This document shows, one piece after another, positions 51,806 through 61,087 of a DNA stretch of 64,000 nt (the stretch's first letter is position 1; each line of letters opens with the position of its first letter). The translations under genes were made by a program, and so were the position numbers. The DNA comes from Halobaculum sp. MBLA0147 (GTDB lineage: Archaea; Halobacteriota; Halobacteria; Halobacteriales; Haloferacaceae), in assembly GCF_041361345.1 (NCBI RefSeq), contig NZ_JBGKAD010000001.1, forward strand, positions 1,364,001 to 1,428,000, written 5' to 3'. Below the pieces are notes generated by a model, which was not told where the DNA came from, did not search any database, and worked only from the letters and a program-made list of their open reading frames with translations.

Positions 51806-52732
51806 GTGGACGACACACCGACACGGACCGAGGAGCCGGTCGACCCGGAGACGCTGGCGGCGTCGACGACGGCGTTCTCGCTTGTTGCCGACGAGACGCG
51901 GCTGGAGATCCTCGTGACGCTCGTCACCGAGACCAGCGGGCGTGGGGGCGACGCGTCGCTGTCGTTCTCGGAACTCCGACACGCGGTCGGGGTCGACGAC
52001 TCTGGCCGGTTCAACTACCACCTCGACAGTCTCACCGGCACCTTCGTCCGCGAGGCGGACGACGGGCAGTACGCGGCGACGTGGATCGGCGCACAGCTGG
52101 CCGGGCGGGTCGCGGCCGGTGCGTTCGCGGACGACACCGTCTCGGTCGAGGCGTCCGTCGCCCCGTCGTGTCCGGACTGTGACCGCGAGTCGGAACTGGA
52201 CTACGACGGGACGGTGCTCTCTGTCGACTGTCCCGACCACGGGACGGTGGCCGGCGTCCCGGCACCGCCGACGGCGGTCCGAGGACGAGACGCAGACGAA
52301 CTGTTCCGTCGACTCCGGGACACCATCGCTCGCCGGGTGGAGTCGATCAGGAGTGGGACCTGTCCGGTCTGTGGCGCGCCGGTCACGACCCGACTCTCGC
52401 CGGATCCGCCGTCGGACACGGATCGGTACACGGGGATACCGTGGGCGACGTACGACTGCCGAGGTTGTTGGCTCGACGGCACCACGCCGGTGCAGGAACT
52501 GTGCCCGGGGCACCCGGCGGCACGCGTACTGTGTCTGACCGCCGGGTACGCCGCGAGTGGGTTCGCCGTCTCCTCTGGTCGAGACGGGTTGGCGGTCGAC
52601 ACGGACACGACGGCGCGGGACCCGCCGCGAGCCGAGGTCACGTTCACCGCCGACGACCTGTGCGTGACCGTCGGACTCGACGAGCGATTGAACACGGTCG
52701 GCGACCCGACTCCGAGTCCGGTCTCGGAGTGA
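51806..52732 (+). CDS. ArsR-type winged-helix protein with zinc-ribbon-like cysteines
   Basis: A 308-residue regulator of the haloarchaeal DUF7347/DUF7351-like type. The N-terminal winged helix (about 20-95: FSLVADETRLEILVTLVTETSGRGGDASLSFSELRHAVGVDDSGRFNYHLDSLTGTFVREAD) is followed by two probable zinc ribbons, CPDCDRE...CPDH (about 118-145) and CPVCGAP...CRGC (about 185-220), plus LCPGHPAARVLC. The C-terminal part is a beta-rich sensor-like region. The metal or ligand is unknown. The GTG at 51806 is used, 142 bases after sucD. No operon partner. Confidence 0.78.
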   Translation: MDDTPTRTEEPVDPETLAASTTAFSLVADETRLEILVTLVTETSGRGGDASLSFSELRHAVGVDDSGRFNYHLDSLTGTFVREADDGQYAATWIGAQLAGRVAAGAFADDTVSVEASVAPSCPDCDRESELDYDGTVLSVDCPDHGTVAGVPAPPTAVRGRDADELFRRLRDTIARRVESIRSGTCPVCGAPVTTRLSPDPPSDTDRYTGIPWATYDCRGCWLDGTTPVQELCPGHPAARVLCLTAGYAASGFAVSSGRDGLAVDTDTTARDPPRAEVTFTADDLCVTVGLDERLNTVGDPTPSPVSE

Positions 52733-52752
52733 CCCGGCGGTCAGTCTCGAGA

Positions 52753-54789
52753 CTAGTTCCCGTCGACGCGGTCGTCACCGCCACCGTCGCCGAGTCTCCC
52801 TCGTCGGCTGCCCGCCGTCTCGACGGCGCTCGATCGACCGTCGTCACGCTCGTCGACCGGTGCCGGCGCACCCCCCGTCGGCGTGACCACCGCGTCCGGG
52901 ACGCGCACCTCGACGACGGTGCCACGCGGGTCGTTCTCGCGGAAGCTGACAGTCCCGTCGAGCGTGTCGGTCACCCACGTGACGACCCAGAGCCCGAACC
53001 CGTCGACGTGTTCGGCGTCCGTGATCGGCGTGTCGCCGGTCACCACGCGTCTGTCTACGTCCGGCAGTCCCGGGCCGTCGTCGGCCACCGTGAACACCGC
53101 CGCGTCGCCGTCGCGCTCGACGGCCACCCGGACCGTCGGGCGCTCCCGGTCGTTGTGCTCGACGGCGTTGTCGACGAGGTGTCGCAGCGCCACCTCCAGT
53201 AGCCTGTCGGCCCGCACCGCCAACCCCGTCGGCGCGTCGACGGTGATCTCGGGATCGGTGTCGGCCTCCGCTCGACGCCCACTCACGGCGTTCTCCAGTA
53301 GAGTTCGCGCGTCCAACACCGTCTCCGAGCGGTCCTCGAGGGTGTCGCGGGCGATCTGTACCTCGCCGCTCAACGACAGCAGGTCCTCGACGACCGCCTC
53401 GATCTGGTCGGCGTGCCGCCGTGCGTCCGCGGGGACTGCCTCGCGCAGTCGTTCGAGGTAGCCCAACACGACGTTCATATCGTTGCGGAGGTTGTGCCGG
53501 AGGAGCCGACTCATCACGCCGATCCGTCGCTCCCGGCGTCGCCGGTCGCTCACGTCCCGGACGATGGTGAGCAGCGCCTCGCGGTCGCCGACGGTGGTGA
53601 GCGATCCCGACACCTCGGCGGGGATCGACTCCCCGTCGGCGGTCTGGGGAGACAACGACTCCGTGACGTACCCGTCCTCGGCGGCGACGCGCTCGGCGAA
53701 CTGTGCGAGCCGTGTCGGGTCGTACACCGTCGCGGCGTCGCTCCCCAACAGCGTCTCGCGGTCGTACCCCAGCAGCGAGCACGCCGTGCGGTTACACTCC
53801 AGCACGCGCCCGGCGTCGGGGTCGACGAGGAGGATCGCGTCGTTCGTGTTGCGGAACGTCTCCGTCAACCGGTCGCGGACGCGCGCCAGCTCCGCGGTGA
53901 CGGCGCGGTGTTCCGTGAGGTCCCGCAGCGTCAACTGGACGGCGTCGTCGGCGAACTCCGCCGGGCCGACGACGGTCGCGGCGAGTCGCCGCTCCCCGTC
54001 AAGCGTCCGGAACTGCACCTCGGCGGCGTGCTCCGCCTCCTCGTCGTCCGCGACCCGGTCGAGTCGCTCGTGGAGCGTCGCGTGGTCCGCCGGGGCGACG
54101 AGGTCCGTGATCGGCCGGCCGACGAGCGTCTCCGCGCCAGTCTCGGCCCGCTCGTCGTCTCCCGCAGCGGGGTCGGCGAGGCGGCTGTCACCGCCGTCCG
54201 TCTCGCTCGCGTCCCGCGGCCGGGTCGTCTCCCCCGCCTCCTCACTCGCCCCGCTCGGCGTCCCGTCGGTCGTGCGTCTCCCCGCAACCTCGCCGGCGAC
54301 GGGTGCGTCTCTCGCAGATCCGCCGTCCGAGCCGTCGTCGTCGCCGACCGTGGCGACGGAGTCGGCGGCGAAGTACCGCACCGCGGCGGGGTTCGCGTCG
54401 GTGACGTGACCGCCACGGACGACGAGGATCGGCGAGGGCGCCTCCGCGACGAGCGTCTCGTGGCGGCGCTGTTGGACGGCGAGGCGATCCGACAGCGCGT
54501 CGCGGTCTCGTGTCACCGACAACCCGTAGTAGACCGCCCCGGCGGTGAGCAGGTTCACGGCCGTCTCGACCGCCTGTTCGCCCGGCGTCCCGGGGACGGT
54601 GCCGGTCTCCAGCGCGGTGACCAACTGCAGCACCTGTGTGGCGATCATCCCGACGGGAACCGCGACGAGCAACAGCGGCCACCGGCGTTCCACGTCTCGG
54701 AGCACCGGGATCGAGCCGATGACGGAGACGACGAGCGCCAGCAGAGGCCCGACGACGAACACGTACAGTGTCACGAGGTTCGGGGTCAT
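52753..54789 (-). CDS. Membrane sensor histidine kinase with PAS domains
   Basis: A 678-residue kinase. Three predicted helices at the N-terminus (NLVTLYVFVVGPLLALVVSVIG, LLLVAVPVGMIATQVLQLV, AVETAVNLLTAGAVYYGLSV) anchor it. A first PAS-like domain (PSPILVVRGGHVTDANPAAVRYF) is split by an Asp/Gly/Ser-rich insert, then a second PAS (DAILLVDPDAGRVLECNRTACSLLGYDRE) follows. The phosphoacceptor region is RLLRHNLRNDMNVVLGYL and the ATPase domain has HLVDNAVEHNDRERPTV and DDGPGLP. It would sense an unknown signal and phosphorylate a response regulator not in this window. The ATG at 54789 is chosen; upstream codons are the minisatellite. Confidence 0.88.
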   Translation of the reverse strand: MTPNLVTLYVFVVGPLLALVVSVIGSIPVLRDVERRWPLLLVAVPVGMIATQVLQLVTALETGTVPGTPGEQAVETAVNLLTAGAVYYGLSVTRDRDALSDRLAVQQRRHETLVAEAPSPILVVRGGHVTDANPAAVRYFAADSVATVGDDDGSDGGSARDAPVAGEVAGRRTTDGTPSGASEEAGETTRPRDASETDGGDSRLADPAAGDDERAETGAETLVGRPITDLVAPADHATLHERLDRVADDEEAEHAAEVQFRTLDGERRLAATVVGPAEFADDAVQLTLRDLTEHRAVTAELARVRDRLTETFRNTNDAILLVDPDAGRVLECNRTACSLLGYDRETLLGSDAATVYDPTRLAQFAERVAAEDGYVTESLSPQTADGESIPAEVSGSLTTVGDREALLTIVRDVSDRRRRERRIGVMSRLLRHNLRNDMNVVLGYLERLREAVPADARRHADQIEAVVEDLLSLSGEVQIARDTLEDRSETVLDARTLLENAVSGRRAEADTDPEITVDAPTGLAVRADRLLEVALRHLVDNAVEHNDRERPTVRVAVERDGDAAVFTVADDGPGLPDVDRRVVTGDTPITDAEHVDGFGLWVVTWVTDTLDGTVSFRENDPRGTVVEVRVPDAVVTPTGGAPAPVDERDDGRSSAVETAGSRRGRLGDGGGDDRVDGN

Positions 54790-55181
54790 GTGTCGTTGCT
54801 GGCGTCGCGGGTGGCGTCGGGACGGGTCGGGTGTCGTCCTCGGGCGTCGCGGGTGTCGTCCTCGGGCGTCGCGGGTGGCGTCGGGACGGGTCGGGTGTCG
54901 TTCCCTGGTGTCGCGGGTGTCGTCCCCGGGGGGTCGCGGGTGTCGTCGTGGACGGCCGTGGGGCGACGGGCAGGTCCGCCACGACCACGGCACGGTGTGG
55001 TAGACGGCACGTCGGCGGCGACGGCGGCACCCGGCACGCACCCCCCGAGCGGCCGGACAGCCGTAGTCGGCTCCACCGACGCGCTGCCACCAGTTGAATC
55101 TGCTGGCGTCGCTGGGTGGAGACACACGACGCCACGAGGGCCGGGAGGAGTTAGTCCGTAGTCCATAGACTGTAGACCGAC
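54790..55181. other. 392-bp spacer between divergent genes: minisatellite and regulatory region
   Basis: The first 170 bases (54790-54960) are a GC-rich minisatellite, including an exact 37-base repeat at 54801-54837 and 54865-54901 and three diverged units around GTCGCGGGTGTCGTCCTCGG. The rest carries the promoters of the divergent kinase and HTH genes, with repeats TAGTCC(G/A) and TAGAC(T/C)G at 55152-55178. Confidence 0.7.
55152..55178. promoter_or_regulatory. Repeated TAGTCC/TAGAC half-sites upstream of the disrupted HTH gene
   Basis: TAGTCCG-TAGTCCA-TAGACTG-TAGACCG: two direct copies of TAGTCC followed by two of TAGAC, each unit seven bases, with the inverted pair AGTC-CATA-GACT in the middle. 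It ends four bases before the ATG at 55182, a good place for an autoregulatory operator. Confidence 0.5.
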
Positions 55182-55805
55182 ATGTCACGGGCACCGGAGC
55201 GTCCGGGTGACACGGACACCGGGGCGGCGGCGCGGGACTTCTTCGCCGCGCAGACGCTGCTGTCGACGCCGCGGCTGGCCTTCCTGTACACGGACCTGTT
55301 GGTTCACTCGCCGACCACCGTCACTGCCGCACGCGAACGGACGGGAACCGAACGGAGTACGGCGTACAAGTACGCGAACCGGCTCGCGGAGCTCGGCGTC
55401 GCACGAGAGACCGACGATCGGGTCGACGGTGCCGCACTGTGGCGGACGGAGCCGGTGGTCGGCACGTGGCAGGGGGTCGAGACGTTCGGCGTCTCGCCGA
55501 CGTTGATCGCCGTCTACGGCGCGAGTACACGCGACGACGATCTGGAGTTGTTCCGCGACCGCCACGGGACGAGCGCCGGCCGTCACCGAGACACTCGCGT
55601 ACCTCCGTGGCGAGCGAACACGGCGCGGCGTCGCGGCGGAACTCGGCGTCCCGGCGACGGAGGGAGTCGCCGTCTCGCAGGCGGTCGAGGGGATCGTCGC
55701 CGTCGTCGGGGGGCCGATCCGACCGTCGACACGGACACACTCCCTGTCGAGATCCACGAGCGTGTCGTCGCCGACTGCCCGTACACACCCCGCGACGATG
55801 GCTGA
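55182..55805 (+). pseudogene. HTH regulator of a haloarchaeal family, disrupted by two frameshifts
   Basis: The opening frame encodes an HTH protein (ARDFFAAQTLLSTPRLAFLYTDLLVHSPTTVTAARERTGTERSTAYKYANRLAELGVARETDDRVDGAALWRTEPVVGTW), of a family I associate with DUF7437. After about codon 132 the frame becomes Arg/Gly-rich, but the +1 frame reads AVTETLAYLRGERTRRGVAAELGVPATEGVAVSQAVEGIVAVVGG (55579-55710). The first frame then resumes with DPTVDTDTLPVEIHERVVADCPYTPRDDG and stops at 55805. An extra base near 55578 and one missing from the G-run 55708-55713 restore one continuous protein of about 207 residues. It is either decaying or affected by sequence errors. Confidence 0.6.
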
Positions 55806-55896
55806 GTCGGGTGCCGTCGAACCGCTCTCACCGGCGCTGCTCGGCGACACGACCCGAACGGTGGTCGACCACGCGGCGACCGCCGAGATGACGTAG
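55798..55896 (+). CDS. Short ORF overlapping the HTH gene, possibly a truncated partner
   Basis: A 32-codon frame (MAESGAVEPLSPALLGDTTRTVVDHAATAEM) with an eight-base overlap with the end of the disrupted HTH gene. The overlap suggests it was once translated after it, but it is too short to assign. It could be a truncated toxin or regulator gene, or chance. Confidence 0.25.
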   Translation: MAESGAVEPLSPALLGDTTRTVVDHAATAEMT

Positions 55897-55992
55897 CGGA
55901 CGGTGGACGGAGCGAGCCGCAGCCTCGAGAGTCGTCTCCCTCGCCGCTGGGGCTAGACAGAAGTGTCCGGAGTGGAGAGGGCGTGGTAACAG

Positions 55993-58728
55993 ATGACAAG
56001 GGGACGGGTGGTACACGTGACGGAGCCGCCGGTGGGTGACGCGACCGTCGCCGACGCACTCGCCGCACGACTCAACCGTCCGCTCGTGCGGGCGACGCCG
56101 GCCGGTCTCGCGGAACGACTCGCGGCAGAGACCGTCGCCTGCGTCGTGTGGCGCGTCTCGCCAGAGGACGACCAGGGAACCGACGACGACGCGACTCCCG
56201 TCGCGGTCGTTCCCCCGACCGTCCCGACGGTCGGCTACGCCGTCGTCGACGAGGGTGTCGACGACGAACACCCCCCGAGAGACGAGCCCAGAACAGCGAC
56301 GCGGCACGTCCCACGCGGTGTGTCGGAACAGGTTCTGGTCTCGGCGCCGGAGCGTCCCGACGAGTTGGCCGCGACCGTCGCCGGTGTCGCGGCCGCGTAC
56401 CCGGACGCCGACCGACTCGGCGCGTTCCCGCGGCGGGCCCCGTTCCCCGTCGTGGCCGGGTGGCTCCGTGCGGAGACCCGCCCCTCGCTCCTCGTCTGGG
56501 ACGCCAACGAGGCGTACGCCGCGACGTTCGACACGAGCCGCGAGGCCGTCCGCGGTGTCACGCTCGTCGACTTCCCCGAGCCGACGCCCGTCGCCGATCG
56601 CCCCGGCGAGGCACCCGACGCCGACGCGCCGGGGTCGGCGGCCGAGTCGACGGGGACACCCGACACCCGGTCGCGTTCGTCGCGGCCGTACGACGAGGCG
56701 CTCGCGAGGGCGACGGCGACGGGAGAGCCGACGACGTTGGCGACGCGTCTCCCGACGGGCGCCGACGAGACGTCGTTCCGAGTGACTGTGATTCCCGCCG
56801 CCGACACGGACGAGGGCGACGCCACGGAGCACGAGGCCACCGGCGCGTTCGTGTGGGCGTCGTACGTCGACGTGACGGACCACGCGGTCGACCGGCGTCG
56901 GGTGGCGGCGCTCCACGACGCCGCCCTCTCGCTGGCGAGCGCGGGGACGCCAGCCGCGGTCCACGAGACGGTCGCCAGCGCAACCGACGAGCTCGCCGCG
57001 GGGGAGCGGTGTGCGGTGTTCCACGAGCGCGACGGGGTGTTGGAGCCGGTCGCGACGGCGGGCGCGACCTCGCTGCGAGCGTGTCGCTCTCACGAGACGG
57101 GGACGGGCGCCGTCGGCCGGGCACACGCCAGCGGCTCCGTGACCGTCGTCGACGACCCCGACGCCGACGAGACGGCCGTCGAGACGGACGGGACGGTGGT
57201 GGCCGTGCCGGTGGGTGAGTGGGGGGTCGTCCGTGTCGTCGCCGCCGAGTCCGGTGCTGTCGACGCGTTCCAGCGAGACCTGGTGTACACGCTCGGTGCC
57301 CACGCCGCCGCGGCGCTGTCGCGTGTCGACCGCGAGCAGTCGAGTCGGCTCCACCGGCGGCGACTCGACCGGCTCCACGAGGCGACACGGGAACTCGTGG
57401 ACGCGAGCGACGAGCACGCGGCGACGACGCGCGCGGTGGACGTGGCCGCCGACCTCCTGGAGACGCCCGGCTGTGCAGTCCACCGGTACGACTCGGGGGC
57501 AGAGCGACTCCGCGTCGCCGCGAGTCGCGACACTTCGACCGTCTCCGCCGTCCCGCGCGACCCCGGTGAGGGTGTCGTCGGCGTCGCCTACGAGACCGGG
57601 AGCGAGCGGGCCGTCGGGGTCGACGGGAGACGCGACGAGACGCCGGCGGGTGGCGGAGGCCCGGGGCGGGGCGGCTCGTCGGACCACGCCGACCGATCGG
57701 GAGACGAGCCGACACCGCCACCGGGCGCAGAGACCGTCGTCGCGTACCCGCTCGGTGACCACGGCGTCCTGTCGGTGTACGCCGACGCGAGCGACGCGGT
57801 CGACACCCGCGTGCGACATCTCGGCCGGGTGTTGGCGAGTAACGTCGAGACGGTGCTCGACAGTCTCGCCGACGAGCGGGTGCTGCGCCGTCGCGAGGCG
57901 CAACTGACACGCCAGAACGAGCGGCTCGAACGGTTCGCCTCGGTGGTGAGCCACGACCTCCGCTCGCCGCTGGAGGTCGCACGCGGCAACGCCGAACTCG
58001 CACAGATCGAGGGTGATCTCGACCGACTCGACGACGTACTCGACGCACTCGACCGTGCGAATCGACTCGTCGACGACACGCTGTCGTTCGCCCGCCAGGG
58101 GACCCACGTCGGCGACGTCTCGCCCGTCGCACTCCGGCGGGTGGCCCGCGACGCCTGGGAGTCCGTCCACGTCGAGGGACACGAGAGCGGCCGGCAGGCG
58201 GACGGCGAGGGCGACGAACCCGCGGCGAACGGTGCGGGCGAGTCGAGCGGGACCGACACGGAGGCGTCCGTAAACGACGGCGCGGACGGGTCGACCGAGA
58301 CCGACACGGAGGCGTCGGCGAACGACGGCGCAGACGAGGCGGCGGCGAGTGGGAGCGAGGAGTCGGTCGCAGTCGGCGCGGCGACACTGGTCTGCGAGAC
58401 GGACGCGCGCGTCCGAGCGGACGAGCGACGGCTCCAGCGGCTGCTGGAGAACCTGTTCCGGAACGCGGTCGAGCACAACGACCGGCCGGTCACGGTTCGC
58501 GTGACGGCGACCGACGACGGATTCGCGGTCGTGGACGACGGCGTCGGTCTCCCGTCGCTCCCCGATCGGGACCTCTTCGACCCCGGGACGACGACCAGCG
58601 ACGACGGCACCGGCTTCGGGCTGAGCATCGTTCGCCAAGTCGCAGACGCTCACGGGTGGACCGTCGACGCCGAGACCGCTGCCGACGGCGGCGCCCGGTT
58701 CGTCTTCGACACCGATCCCGCGACGTGA
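55993..58728 (+). CDS. Large soluble sensor histidine kinase with PAS and GAF domains
   Basis: A 911-residue kinase without clear membrane helices. A receiver-like N-terminus (about 1-130, without a certain phosphoacceptor Asp) is followed by a PAS-like region (RPSLLVWDANEAYAATFDTSREAVRG), then two GAF-like domains (VASATDELAAGERCAVFHERDGVLEPVATAG and AADLLETPGCAVHRYDSGAERLRVAAS). The HisKA segment is FASVVSHDLRSPLEVARGNAEL (H at about 651) and the ATPase domain has ENLFRNAVEHND, DDGVGLP and GTGFGLSIVRQ. An acidic Gly/Asp-rich insert with repeated TDTEAS(V/A)NDGAD units (58250-58370) sits between them. No response regulator adjoins it. Confidence 0.87.
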   Translation: MTRGRVVHVTEPPVGDATVADALAARLNRPLVRATPAGLAERLAAETVACVVWRVSPEDDQGTDDDATPVAVVPPTVPTVGYAVVDEGVDDEHPPRDEPRTATRHVPRGVSEQVLVSAPERPDELAATVAGVAAAYPDADRLGAFPRRAPFPVVAGWLRAETRPSLLVWDANEAYAATFDTSREAVRGVTLVDFPEPTPVADRPGEAPDADAPGSAAESTGTPDTRSRSSRPYDEALARATATGEPTTLATRLPTGADETSFRVTVIPAADTDEGDATEHEATGAFVWASYVDVTDHAVDRRRVAALHDAALSLASAGTPAAVHETVASATDELAAGERCAVFHERDGVLEPVATAGATSLRACRSHETGTGAVGRAHASGSVTVVDDPDADETAVETDGTVVAVPVGEWGVVRVVAAESGAVDAFQRDLVYTLGAHAAAALSRVDREQSSRLHRRRLDRLHEATRELVDASDEHAATTRAVDVAADLLETPGCAVHRYDSGAERLRVAASRDTSTVSAVPRDPGEGVVGVAYETGSERAVGVDGRRDETPAGGGGPGRGGSSDHADRSGDEPTPPPGAETVVAYPLGDHGVLSVYADASDAVDTRVRHLGRVLASNVETVLDSLADERVLRRREAQLTRQNERLERFASVVSHDLRSPLEVARGNAELAQIEGDLDRLDDVLDALDRANRLVDDTLSFARQGTHVGDVSPVALRRVARDAWESVHVEGHESGRQADGEGDEPAANGAGESSGTDTEASVNDGADGSTETDTEASANDGADEAAASGSEESVAVGAATLVCETDARVRADERRLQRLLENLFRNAVEHNDRPVTVRVTATDDGFAVVDDGVGLPSLPDRDLFDPGTTTSDDGTGFGLSIVRQVADAHGWTVDAETAADGGARFVFDTDPAT

Positions 58729-58773
58729 CTGCCGTCAGGGAACGACGCCGTCGAGACGAGCGTGTCGCGTCGA

Positions 58774-60765
58774 CTACCGGTCGCTCGCGGGGAGCGTGAC
58801 GGTGATCTCCGTCCCGTCGTCGACCGTCACGTCGATCCGGCCGTCCGAGAGGTCGACGATCCAGTAGACGAGCCACAGGTCCACGCCGTCGGCGTGGTCC
58901 AGCACGCCGACCGTCCCGTCGCCGGTCAACACCTCTCGTTCCGCCTCTGGCAGCCCCGGGCCGTCGTCCGCGATCCGCAGCCGCACCGCCTCGCCGTCGG
59001 CACCCTTCGCGACCTCGGGAGCCGACTCGGTGCGTGCCACCGAGACCGTCACCGTCGGCTCGGGCCCGGTGTGTTCGACGGCGTTGTCGAGTAGTTCCTC
59101 GACGGCGCGCCGGAAGGCCGGCACCGCCTCGACGGTACACGACGCCGGGAGGTCCGTCTCGACGGTCGCGTCCTCGGCGGACTCCGTCACGTCCGCGACG
59201 ACCTCGCGGACGGTGTCGGCGGCGGGGACGGCCCCCGGTGTCGGCGGGTCCGTCAGTAGGTCGACCGCCTCGCGGTAGCGCGCGACGAGCTTCGACAACT
59301 GCGTCGCACGCCGGTGGATCCGTGCGGCCATCGACTGCTCGTCGTCGACGACACCCTCCGCGATCCCCTCCGCGAAGCCGCCGATCACGCCCACGTCGTT
59401 GCGGAAGTTGTGGCGCAACACCCGCGAGAGTACCGCCAGTTGCCGGTCGCGCTCGACGCGAGCGGTCACGTCCCGGCCCTCTGGGATCAGTAGTTCCACC
59501 TCGCCCGTCTCGTCGGTGATCGGACGCACGGAGAAGTCGATGATCTGTTCGCCGTCGACGCCCGAGACCGGCGTCTCGTAGCGGACGAACTCCCCGTCGG
59601 CCGCGCGGTCGAGCGCGTCGGCGAGTCGCTCGCGGTACTCCTCGTCGACATCCCACCACGGCGCGTCCGTGAAGTGTTCGCCGACGGCCTGCTCGCGCGT
59701 GACGCCGGCGAAGTCCAACGCCGTCTGGTTGGCCTCCAACAGCGTGCCGTCGGGCGCGAGCAGCCCGGTGAACTGGTGCGTCTGGTCGAAGATGGCCTCC
59801 GCGCGCCGTTCGCGCCGCCGCCGGTCGGCGATGTCACGGATCGTCACCTGTGCGTGTTCGCGGCCGTCCAACGAGACTCGGTCCGCCTCGATCGAGACCG
59901 GCACCGTCTCGCCGTCCGCCGTCTCGACGACGATCGGCTCCCCGTCCGGGAACCACTCGCGGCTGCCGTCGATGTCGACGATCCAGTCCCAGTGGGTCGT
60001 GTACCGCTCGCGTTCGCCGTCGGGGAACAGGACCAGGTACTCGCGGCCGACCAGCGCCTCCGGGTCGGCGGCGTCGGCCAGATCCGCCGCGGCGTCGTTC
60101 GCCTCGACGATCTCGCCTGAGTCGCGTTCCAACAACACGACCGCGTCCGTCGCCGACGAGACGAGACTCTCGTACTTCCGGCGCGTCCGGTCGAGTTCGG
60201 CGCCCATCTCCGCCTCCGTGAACCGCCGACCCAACGCCTCCGAGAGCAGTTCGACGAACGTCTGCTCGACGGGGGTGAACTCGCGGTCGCGTGGCGTCTC
60301 CGCCCCGAAACACACCGTCCCGTACACCTCTCCGTCGACGGTGATCTTCGCGCCCAGGTAACAGGCGACGCCGTGGTCCGCGTAGCCGGGGTTCGTCTCG
60401 TACCCCTCCGCGACGGCGTCGGCGACCGCCAGCGACTCCTCGCGTTGGATCACCGTCTTACAGTACCCTGGGTGGTCCACCTGGGCGCCCTCCGGGACGA
60501 GGTCCGCGGTCTCGTTGGTGACGGTGACCGTCGCCCCCTGCTCCGGGTCGTCGATCCGTTTGACGTGGCCCTCGGGGAGGTCGAGGTACCGACAGGTGAG
60601 TGTCACCGCCCGCCGCTGGAGTGCCGGGAGGTCCAACGACTCGTCGTCGAACAGCTCGTACAACTGCTCGCGCGCTGCGGCGATGTCCAGCGACTCCCGT
60701 CTCTCCTCCGCCGTCGTCTCTGGCCGCTCGTCGGCGGAGTGACTCTCGCTCACAGTCTCCAGCAC
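58774..60765 (-). CDS. Soluble GAF/PAS sensor histidine kinase
   Basis: A 663-residue kinase. The GAF domain (about 30-180, LDLPALQRRAVTLTCRYLDLPEGHVKRIDDPEQGATVTVTNETADLVPEGAQVDHPGYC) is followed by a PAS domain (ATDAVVLLERDSGEIVEANDAAADLADAADPEALVGREYLVLF) and a second (FTGLLAPDGTLLEANQTALDFAGVTREQAVGEHFTDAPWW). The phosphoacceptor segment is SRVLRHNFRNDVGVIGGFAEG and the ATPase has ELLDNAVEHTG and DDGPGLPEAEREVL. The kinase domain resembles that of the kinase at 52753 but differs in sensors. It converges with the large kinase at 55993. The ATG at 60765 is used. Confidence 0.88.
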   Translation of the reverse strand: MLETVSESHSADERPETTAEERRESLDIAAAREQLYELFDDESLDLPALQRRAVTLTCRYLDLPEGHVKRIDDPEQGATVTVTNETADLVPEGAQVDHPGYCKTVIQREESLAVADAVAEGYETNPGYADHGVACYLGAKITVDGEVYGTVCFGAETPRDREFTPVEQTFVELLSEALGRRFTEAEMGAELDRTRRKYESLVSSATDAVVLLERDSGEIVEANDAAADLADAADPEALVGREYLVLFPDGERERYTTHWDWIVDIDGSREWFPDGEPIVVETADGETVPVSIEADRVSLDGREHAQVTIRDIADRRRRERRAEAIFDQTHQFTGLLAPDGTLLEANQTALDFAGVTREQAVGEHFTDAPWWDVDEEYRERLADALDRAADGEFVRYETPVSGVDGEQIIDFSVRPITDETGEVELLIPEGRDVTARVERDRQLAVLSRVLRHNFRNDVGVIGGFAEGIAEGVVDDEQSMAARIHRRATQLSKLVARYREAVDLLTDPPTPGAVPAADTVREVVADVTESAEDATVETDLPASCTVEAVPAFRRAVEELLDNAVEHTGPEPTVTVSVARTESAPEVAKGADGEAVRLRIADDGPGLPEAEREVLTGDGTVGVLDHADGVDLWLVYWIVDLSDGRIDVTVDDGTEITVTLPASDR

Positions 60766-61087
60766 CTCCCACGGTGACGTGTGTGAGTACGCGGGGGCGA
60801 TCCGTCGGTGGCGTGCGGACGCGAAGGTCGTGTGAGTACCATCGGTAGTGTCGAGGAGCCGTGTCGTCTCCGGTGGCGAGTGTCGTCCCCGGTCTGTGAC
60901 TCGCCGGTCACGGTCGTACGTGGCTTCAGTGAGGCGCTCCCGGCCTAATAGTCTTGGCCCCGACGACGCCGGAGACGTGCTGATCGACGCCGTCGGTAGG
61001 TACGAGAGACGGGGACCGCCTCGCGACCGGAACTGGCGTCGTCCGGATTCCCGCAGCTATTTCACACCCCTCGGGCAAGTTTTGCAC
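60766..61087. other. 322-bp spacer upstream of the aldehyde dehydrogenase gene
   Basis: No gene is supported. It includes the inverted repeat GTGAC-TCGCCG-GTCAC at about 60897, and the element GCTATTTCAC at 61052-61061, about 27 bases upstream of the ATG at 61088 and likely its TATA box. Confidence 0.6.
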
